In this document: piece after piece, positions 58,538 through 64,000 of the stretch | Layout: each line of letters starts with the position of its first letter | How positions within the stretch are numbered: position 1 is the first letter of the stretch | Translations under genes and position numbers: made by a program | From: Delftia tsuruhatensis NBRC 16741 | Lineage (GTDB): Bacteria > Pseudomonadota > Gammaproteobacteria > Burkholderiales > Burkholderiaceae_C | Direction of reading: 5' to 3' | Assembly: GCF_001571325.1 (NCBI RefSeq) | Contig: NZ_BCTO01000050.1 | Span: 17,946-81,945 of the forward strand | Length of the DNA stretch: 64,000 nucleotides | The notes under the pieces: generated by a model | The model's input: only the letters and a program-made list of their open reading frames with translations | Databases searched by the model: none | What the model was told of the DNA's origin: nothing

Positions 58538-60470
58538 GGGTGGCCTGCTCCGTGCCGTCGGGCAGGGGATCGCCGGGCACGGGCAGCCAGGCGGCCAGCA
58601 CGGTGGCGCCGGGTTCTGAATCCATGTCCAGATGGCCGCCCAGGCGCTGCAGGCGCGCCTGCATGCTGCGCAGGCCCACGCCCATGCCGGCCTGCTGCAC
58701 GGCGGCCACGTCAAAGCCTGCTCCGTCGTCGGTGATGCGCAGCATCAGCCAATGCTGCTCGGGCCACTGCAGCTGCACCTGCACGCACTGGGCGCGGCTG
58801 TGCTTGATCACATTGGCCAGCGCTTCCTCCAGCACGCGCGTCAGCGCCAGGCACTGCAGCGCACCGGGCGGCTGCGGCCAGGCGGCCGGCACCTGCCAGT
58901 CGGACTGCATGTCCAGCGCGTCGAACAGGCTGGCAAAGCGGTGGCGCAGCGGCGCGATCCACGCCTGGGGCGTGTCCGGCACGGTGACGGAGACGCTGGT
59001 GCCGCTGTCGATCATCTGGCGCAGGTCGTCGCGCAGCAGCTTGAGCACGGACAGGAACTGGCGGTTGTGCATGGGGGTGCCCGCCTGCTCCACCATGGCG
59101 ATGGAGCGCACCAGGGAGCCGCCCAGGCTGTCGTGCAGGTCGTGCGCCAGCTGCATCCGTTCCTGCAGCCGCGAGTGGCTGAGCGCCAGCGCATGCTCGC
59201 GCGCCAGCGTGCCGCCGAGCTCGTCGCAGGCACGCGCCACGCTGTCGGTCAGCTCCTGGTTGAACTGCTCGATGCGGCGCATGCTGAGCACGAACTGCCG
59301 GCCCAGCACCATGGACAGGGCCAGCATGGTCAGCGGTGCGGTATAGGGCATCCAGGGCGTGGCGGGGCCGATCACCTTCTTGAGCGCCAGCATGTCGTGC
59401 AGGCCCGCGCACAGGAAGACCAGCAGACAGGCCGCGTAGACCAGGTGGCCCGGCTCGCGCGTGCGCCAGGCGTGCAGCGGAAAGTGCAGCGACACGGCCA
59501 CGCAGATGCCGAAGTACACCAGGCCGATGTGCAGCACACCGTCCACCAGCGGCCAGGGCGCGAAGATGGCGGCGGCCATGCCGGCCAGCGTCAGCGCCCA
59601 CAGCAGCTTTTCCAGCCGGGGCAGGTGCAGTTTTCCGAAGCGCCAGGTGAACAGGCAAAAGCTCTGGCCGAACAGCAAAAAGACCAGCAGGTTGCCGCGT
59701 GCCACGGCCAGGGTGTCGGGGAAGGGCCAGGCCTCGGTGGCCAGGATATTGGCCAGGAACAGCGCCCAGCAGAAGGCATTGAGCGCGTACCAGCCAAAGG
59801 CCTTGCTGGCGCGCCGCTGCAGCCAGGCAAAGGCGAACAGCACGCCCAGCACCAGCGAGACCACGATGTTCATGGCAAACAGCGTGCGCTGGTTCCACCA
59901 GGTCTGCGCGTGCCACTGGCGCAGCGCCTCGGGCTCGCCCAGGCGCACCTCGCCCAGGCCGGGCGTCTGCTCGGCCAGGCCGTGCACGCGTATCCACACG
60001 CTGTTGGTGCCCGCATGCAGGGCGGATTCGGGCAGCAGCCAAAAGCGCGGCATGTTCCAGCTGCGCGACAGGGGCTCGACCAGGTTCCGGTCGCGCCACA
60101 GCAGGTCGCCGTTCACGAAGACCTCGCCGGCCATGACCATGGAGTGCAGGGCCAGCGCCACGGGATCTGCGGCGGCGGTGGCAGAAGCGGCAGGGGGGTG
60201 AGCGCAGCCGCGCTGCCAGTCGATGCGGTACCAGACGGCGCCGCTGTAGCCGGGCCAGCGGTCCAGCCAGTGGTCGGGCAGGGTCACGTTGTGCCAGTCG
60301 CGTACCGCGCTGGCGATGGGCGGCGGTCCCTGGCCTGCGGCCTTGGCGGACTGGATGGACAGGATCTGCGGCAGGCAGGCCTGGGCCAAGGCGCAGGGAC
60401 TGCACAGGAGGACCGCCAGGCCCAGTGCCAGGCACCGCACCGGGCCGAACCACCGGCGCCACCCGCCCAT
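58506..60470 (-). CDS. Membrane sensor histidine kinase (7TMR-DISM-like, NarL-group partner)
   Basis: A 654-residue kinase. A signal peptide and periplasmic galactose-binding-like domain (about 30-190, with GYSGAVWYRIDW, VFVNGDLLW) precede seven membrane segments (about 200-400), then a HisKA_3 dimerisation domain with phospho-acceptor His in LAHDLHDSLGGSLVR and a HATPase domain (LEEALANVIKHS, DDGAGFD, GVGLRSMQARLQRLGG). This layout senses small ligands and passes phosphate to LuxR-type regulators. The gene starts 5 bp after the response regulator stop. The signal is unknown. Confidence 0.9.
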   Translation of the reverse strand: MGGWRRWFGPVRCLALGLAVLLCSPCALAQACLPQILSIQSAKAAGQGPPPIASAVRDWHNVTLPDHWLDRWPGYSGAVWYRIDWQRGCAHPPAASATAAADPVALALHSMVMAGEVFVNGDLLWRDRNLVEPLSRSWNMPRFWLLPESALHAGTNSVWIRVHGLAEQTPGLGEVRLGEPEALRQWHAQTWWNQRTLFAMNIVVSLVLGVLFAFAWLQRRASKAFGWYALNAFCWALFLANILATEAWPFPDTLAVARGNLLVFLLFGQSFCLFTWRFGKLHLPRLEKLLWALTLAGMAAAIFAPWPLVDGVLHIGLVYFGICVAVSLHFPLHAWRTREPGHLVYAACLLVFLCAGLHDMLALKKVIGPATPWMPYTAPLTMLALSMVLGRQFVLSMRRIEQFNQELTDSVARACDELGGTLAREHALALSHSRLQERMQLAHDLHDSLGGSLVRSIAMVEQAGTPMHNRQFLSVLKLLRDDLRQMIDSGTSVSVTVPDTPQAWIAPLRHRFASLFDALDMQSDWQVPAAWPQPPGALQCLALTRVLEEALANVIKHSRAQCVQVQLQWPEQHWLMLRITDDGAGFDVAAVQQAGMGVGLRSMQARLQRLGGHLDMDSEPGATVLAAWLPVPGDPLPDGTEQATLSAKSALSPH

Positions 60471-60475
60471 GGCCG

Positions 60476-61159
60476 TCAGCCCAGCAGTCCGCGCACGCGT
60501 GCCGTGTTGACGGCGCGCGTGCGCGAGGACACGGCCAGCTTGCGGTAGATGTGCTTGATGTGGCATTCCACCGTGTAGCGCGACAGGTGCAGCTGCTCGG
60601 CGATCTCGCGGTTGGTCAGGCCGTCGGCCACCAGGCGCAGGATCTGGCTTTCGCGCGCGCTCAGCGTGGACTCGGTGCCGGTGCTCTCCGGCGTGGCGGG
60701 TGCCGCGCCCTGCAGCTCGGCGATCACGCGGCGCGCGATGAAGGGGTCGATGGGCGCGCCGCCGCGCAGCACGCTGCGGATGGACAGCGACACTTCCAGG
60801 TCGTCGCGCTCCTTGAGCACATAGCCGGTGGCGCCTGCGCGCAGCGCCGCGAGGATGGCGTCCTCCGTGCTCCAGGCCGAGATCACCAGGATGCCCACGG
60901 CCGGGTCTGCGCTGCGCATCTCGGCGATCAGGTCGATGCCGCTGCCGTCGGGCAGGCCCAGGTCCACCAGGGCCAGGGCCACGGGCTCGGCCAGGCAGGC
61001 GCGGGCCTGGGCCAGGGAGCCGGCGAACAGCAGGGCATCGGGCGTGTAGCCCAGCTGGCCCAGCACGGACTGCAGCCGCTGGCGGATCAGCGGCTCGTCC
61101 TCCACCACCAGCACCGGGGCCGGAAGCGTGGACTCTGGGACAAGCAGGTGGGCGGGCAT
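60476..61159 (-). CDS. LuxR/NarL-type response regulator
   Basis: A 227-residue regulator. The receiver domain has the acidic pair Glu20-Asp21 and phospho-acceptor Asp66 (ALALVDLGLPDGSG), with switch Ser in ILVISAWSTEDA and Lys in GYVLKERDD. The LuxR HTH is TLSARESQILRLVADGLTNREIAEQLHLSRYTVECHIKHIYRKLAV. It pairs with the kinase 5 bp downstream. The start ATG 61159 removes 66 upstream codons of spurious frame. Targets are not evident from the neighbours. Confidence 0.93.
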   Translation of the reverse strand: MPAHLLVPESTLPAPVLVVEDEPLIRQRLQSVLGQLGYTPDALLFAGSLAQARACLAEPVALALVDLGLPDGSGIDLIAEMRSADPAVGILVISAWSTEDAILAALRAGATGYVLKERDDLEVSLSIRSVLRGGAPIDPFIARRVIAELQGAAPATPESTGTESTLSARESQILRLVADGLTNREIAEQLHLSRYTVECHIKHIYRKLAVSSRTRAVNTARVRGLLG

Positions 61160-61350
61160 GGAAAAGGCGTGCGCAGCGGCGGGCGTAAAAAGGGGCAGGA
61201 TGGCCGCCCGACTGTGGGCGAAGCCCGCATCTTTGCATATCCCTGAAAACTGGTAATCGCGGGGGCGCGCGCCGCTGCGCCGTCCATAATTCCGGCCCGG
61301 GCCGCACGGGCGGACCCTGGCAACGACACCTACCGAAAGGACGCCGCCGC

Positions 61351-61986
61351 ATGGCACGCGTACGTGACCCTGCTGGCTACGATGGCCAGCGTGAAATGAT
61401 CCTCTCCCACGCCGCCCAGCTGTTCGCGCAGCGCGGCTATGCGGGCACCTCCATGAACGAGGTGGCTGCGGCCTGCGGCGTCTCCAAGGCCACGCTCTAC
61501 CACTATGTGCTCGACAAGCACGACCTGGCCGTGCGCATTGCCGAAGAGCATGTGCTGCGCCTCGAAGCCCTGGTCAACGACACCCTGCAGGCCCATGCCG
61601 ATCCCGAGCAGCGCCTGCATGCGCTGATCCGCGGCTTCGGCCAGGAGTACGCCCAGGCCCAGAATGCCCACCGCGTGCTGACCGAGGACGTGCGCTTCCT
61701 GCGCGAGGAAGACCAGCAGCGCATCCTGGACGTGGAGCGCCGCGTGGTCGCGGCCTTTGCGCAGACCATTGCCCAGGTGCGCGGCGAGCCCGCCGACAGC
61801 GCCCTGGGCAAGCCTCTGGCCATGCTGCTGTTCGGCATGATCAACTGGACCTTCACCTGGCTCAAGCCGGGCGGCACGCTGGACCATGACGCCATTGGCA
61901 CCATGGTGTCCCAGCTGTTCTTCGGCGGCGTGCGCGCGGTCAGCGTGCCGGACGCCAAGAAGCCGCGCAAGGCCCGCCAGGCCTAG
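61351..61986 (+). CDS. TetR-family regulator (PaaR-like)
   Basis: A 211-residue TetR protein. The HTH is near the N-terminus (REMILSHAAQLFAQRGYAGTSMNEVAAACGVSKATLYHYVLDKHDLAVRIAEEHV), followed by an all-helical ligand domain ending MLLFGMINWTFTWLKPGG. TetR-type PaaR proteins repress phenylacetate genes and respond to phenylacetyl-CoA. It is next to paaN (convergent), and a TetR-style operator lies in the paaN-paaK intergenic region, which supports that role. GAAAGGA lies about 10 bases before the ATG. Confidence 0.85.
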   Translation: MARVRDPAGYDGQREMILSHAAQLFAQRGYAGTSMNEVAAACGVSKATLYHYVLDKHDLAVRIAEEHVLRLEALVNDTLQAHADPEQRLHALIRGFGQEYAQAQNAHRVLTEDVRFLREEDQQRILDVERRVVAAFAQTIAQVRGEPADSALGKPLAMLLFGMINWTFTWLKPGGTLDHDAIGTMVSQLFFGGVRAVSVPDAKKPRKARQA

Positions 61987-62001
61987 GCTCGGCCCGGTCC
62001 C

Positions 62002-63660
62002 TTACCACCGGCGCTGCACGACCACGAAGCGGTCGGCCACGAAGGCCAGCGTGGTGTAGCTGGCATTGGCCGCGGGATTGCCGCCCGTGGCGTGGAAGTC
62101 GGAAAAACCGGCCGACTGGTTGACCATCACGCCCTGCGTGAGGTTGATGGACAGGGCCACGCGCGAGCGCAGCGCCGAGGCCGCCACGGCATCGACAAAG
62201 GCCGCATCCGTGGAGTACAGGCCCAGCGTCATCGCGCCATGCGCGCGCACGCTGCGCTCGGCCAGCTCGCGCGCTGCCTGGGCCGAGGGCACGGCCACCA
62301 GGTAGGAGACGGGGCCGAAGCATTCGCGCTCGTAGATGGCGGCGTCCGCCACGTCCAGCGCGCGCAGCGCGGGCGTGCGCACCTCGGCCTGCGGGTATTC
62401 GGGATGGGTGAGCTTTTGCGAGGCGCGCACGGCGCGGCCCACGGTGGCAGCCTGTTCCACGCGCTCCACGGTCTGCGCAGAGCCTATGGCGCCCAGCACG
62501 GTGAAGGCCACCTTGGGATCGGCCAGCAACTGGTCGATGGCGGCGGCCAGATCGGCGCCGACCTGCTCGAAGCTCTTGTGGCCCTGGTCAGTCTCTATGC
62601 CGCCGGCCGGAACCAGCAGGTTCTGCGTGGTGGTGCACATCTGGCCGCTGTACAGCGACAGTGACAGGGCCAGATTGCGCAGCATGCCTGCGTAGGCATC
62701 GGTGGACTCGATCACCACCAGGTTCACGCCGGCCATCTCGGCATACAGGCGTGCCTGCGGCGCATGCGCCTGCAGCCACTGGCCGAAGGCATTGCCGCCC
62801 GTGAAGTCGATGGAGGCCACGGCCGCATGCGTGGCCAGGGCCTGGGTCAATTCGGGCTTGTCGCTCACGGCCAGGGTCACGAGGTTGGGGTCCAGGCCCT
62901 GCTCGGTCAGCACATCGCGCAGCACGCTCACGGTGAGCGCGGCCGGCAGCACGGCGTTGGGGTGGGGCTTGACGATCACGGGGTTGCCCGTGGCCAGCGC
63001 AGCGAACAGGCCCGGGTAGGTGTTCCAGGTCGGGAAGGTGGCGCAGCCGATGACCAGGGCCACGCCACGCCCCACGATCTCGAAGCGCTTGTGCAGCACC
63101 GCGGGCGCATGCTTGCCCTGGGGCTTTTCCCAGACGGCCTCGGCAGGCACGTCGGCCATGGCCTTCCAGGCCACGGCAATGGCTTCCAGGGCGCGGTCCT
63201 GGGCATGGGGGCCGCCGGCCTGGAAGGCCATCATCGCGCCCTGGCCCGTGGTCAGCATCACGGCATGCGCAATCTCGAAGCTGCGCTGGTGGATGCGCGT
63301 CAGCGCCTCCAGCAGCACGCCGGTGCGGCCCTGGGGTCCCAGCGCCTGCCATGCGGGCTCGGCCGCCTGGGAGGCATCCACCAGCGCCTGGGCATCGCAC
63401 TCGGGGTAGCGGATGTCCAGGGCCACGCCATAGGGCGACTGCTCGGTGGCCACGCGGGCGCGTTCACCGGGCTGGCGCAGCGGATAGTCCTTGCCGAACA
63501 GCGCCTGCACGGCGGCGTGGCCCTGGGCCTGGGCGGTCTCGCCATACACCTTGGGCGAGGGCGCCTCGGGGAAGGGCGACCAGTGGCCCCGGCGGGACAG
63601 GGCCTGCAGCGCGTCGTCGAGCAGGGGGCGGTGGCGTTCGTAGAGGGCGTGGGCGGGCAT
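62002..63660 (-). CDS. paaN: Phenylacetate degradation protein PaaN (aldehyde dehydrogenase)
   Basis: A 552-residue aldehyde dehydrogenase. Catalytic Cys is in SGQMCTTTQNLLVP and the Glu in LYAEMAGVN, with NAD-binding PHPNAVLPAA and SIDFTGGNAFGQWL. PaaN proteins lack the MaoC-like hydratase half of E. coli PaaZ and oxidise the ring-opened semialdehyde of the phenylacetyl-CoA pathway. The start ATG 63660 (MPAHALYERHRPLLDDAL) removes 19 codons of upstream frame. It is divergent from paaK with a shared operator. Confidence 0.92.
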   Translation of the reverse strand: MPAHALYERHRPLLDDALQALSRRGHWSPFPEAPSPKVYGETAQAQGHAAVQALFGKDYPLRQPGERARVATEQSPYGVALDIRYPECDAQALVDASQAAEPAWQALGPQGRTGVLLEALTRIHQRSFEIAHAVMLTTGQGAMMAFQAGGPHAQDRALEAIAVAWKAMADVPAEAVWEKPQGKHAPAVLHKRFEIVGRGVALVIGCATFPTWNTYPGLFAALATGNPVIVKPHPNAVLPAALTVSVLRDVLTEQGLDPNLVTLAVSDKPELTQALATHAAVASIDFTGGNAFGQWLQAHAPQARLYAEMAGVNLVVIESTDAYAGMLRNLALSLSLYSGQMCTTTQNLLVPAGGIETDQGHKSFEQVGADLAAAIDQLLADPKVAFTVLGAIGSAQTVERVEQAATVGRAVRASQKLTHPEYPQAEVRTPALRALDVADAAIYERECFGPVSYLVAVPSAQAARELAERSVRAHGAMTLGLYSTDAAFVDAVAASALRSRVALSINLTQGVMVNQSAGFSDFHATGGNPAANASYTTLAFVADRFVVVQRRW

Positions 63661-63711
63661 GGGATGTGTCCTGGGTTGGAATGTGGCGTCGCTATCAGGG
63701 TTAGTACCGGA

Positions 63712-63726
63712 CAACAAGCCTTGTTG
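63712..63726. repeat. CAACAAG-C-CTTGTTG palindrome
   Basis: A perfect 7-bp inverted repeat around one base, in the paaN leader 52-66 bp before the paaN start. It overlaps the TTGTTG -35 proposed for paaK, so it could be a site for a second regulator such as an activator or a catabolite control protein. No protein can be named. Confidence 0.4.
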
Positions 63727-63776
63727 CTCAAGAAAGCTGCATCTTATAATCCTACCGTCCGGTCGGTCAATTATTC
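63721..63776. promoter_or_regulatory. Divergent paaN/paaK promoters with a TetR-type operator
   Basis: ACCGTCCGGTCGGT (63754-63767) is a near-perfect palindrome of the ACCGACCGGTCGGT type seen for TetR-family repressors. On the plus strand TTGTTG (63721-63726) with an 18-base spacer and TATAAT (63745-63750) lead to paaK. On the minus strand TTGACC (63770-63765), 16 bases and TATAAG (63748-63743) lead to paaN. Both promoters overlap, and the operator covers the paaK start and the paaN -35/spacer, so one repressor could silence both. Confidence 0.75.
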
Positions 63777-63808
63777 TGAACCCCTTGCCTCACGACGCCA
63801 GAACCCCG

Positions 63809-64000
63809 ATGAACAAAGACCTGCGCCCCGCCCCCGGCGACCTCGACCCCATCGAAACCGCCAGCCGCGACGAGATCGCCTCGTTGCAGCTGCTGCGCCT
63901 GCGCTGGTCGCTGCAGCATGCCTACGACCATGTGCCGCATTACCGCCGCGCCTTCGATGAGAAGGGCGTTCATCCGTCCGACCTGCGCACGCTGTCCGAT
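63809..64000 (+). CDS. paaK: Phenylacetate-CoA ligase PaaK, 3' end outside window
   Basis: Only the first 64 codons are present: MNKDLRPAPGDLDPIETASRD, then EIASLQLLRLRWSLQHAYDHVPHYRRAFDEKGVHPSDLRTLSD. The PIETASRDEI and LQHAYDHVPHYR pattern is typical of the N-terminus of phenylacetate-CoA ligases. PaaK activates phenylacetate with ATP and CoA as the entry step of the paa pathway. It is divergent from paaN and shares its operator. The ribosome site is weak. Confidence 0.88.
   Translation, partial: MNKDLRPAPGDLDPIETASRDEIASLQLLRLRWSLQHAYDHVPHYRRAFDEKGVHPSDLRTLSD

Overview
The window is GC-rich (mostly well above 60 percent), with tightly packed genes and short overlaps. Its gene content points to a betaproteobacterium of the Comamonadaceae, probably Delftia or a close relative. 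The evidence is five TctC/Bug-type solute receptors, a trpGDC cluster, a TetR-controlled paa cluster, a tricarballylate (tcu) locus, a phasin/DUF3141 cluster and a characteristic CCCCCTGAGCGGC-type intergenic repeat. The genus is an inference. I see no tRNA, rRNA, CRISPR array or insertion sequence.

Layout. 1-8662 (minus strand): FabI-type reductase, outer-membrane factor, HlyD adaptor, RbbA-like ABC ATPase/permease, second ABC-2 permease, phasin and a cut-off DUF3141 protein, probably one transcript from an FNR/ANR-type promoter at 8918-8960. 9223-10719: cysteine-free protein of unknown function. 10887-15531: four-gene TelA cluster (two solute-binding-like proteins, one fused to a VWA domain, TelA, and a small membrane protein). 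15646-18435: Trp-codon leader peptide and trpGDC. 18432-20089: hipA-hipB module in inverted order. 20323-25271: ung, alkyl-sulfatase-like lipoprotein with divergent Crp/Fnr regulator, and a small-GTPase cluster with a 45-residue gene. 25719-29575: LysR, Bug receptor and gamma-glutamyltransferase. 29598-36862: sugar ABC operon with DTE-type epimerase and FrcK-like kinase, opposed by a LacI regulator with a perfect 22-bp operator.

36896-38570 is a lower-GC DUF3037/HipA-like kinase pair that runs into the 3' end of a LysR gene. 39584-42506: FMN-dependent 2-hydroxyacid dehydrogenase, Bug receptor and AhpD-like protein. 42522-47227: tcuR-tcuA-tcuB-Bug. 47284-55613: acyl-CoA operon (frameshifted Bug receptor, acyl-CoA synthetase, citrate-synthase-like lyase, CaiB CoA-transferase, Bug receptor, enoyl-CoA hydratase) between IclR and LysR regulators. 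55716-61159: mnmA, class C serine hydrolase and a LuxR-type two-component system. 61351-64000: start of a phenylacetate (paa) region with TetR, paaN and paaK.

Functionally this is an organic-acid and aromatic-acid catabolic region: periplasmic receptors and ABC importers feed CoA-ester pathways, each with its own local regulator. The least understood parts are the TelA/VWA cluster, the GTPase cluster, the HipA-like/DUF3037 island and several dyads and tandem repeats in control regions.
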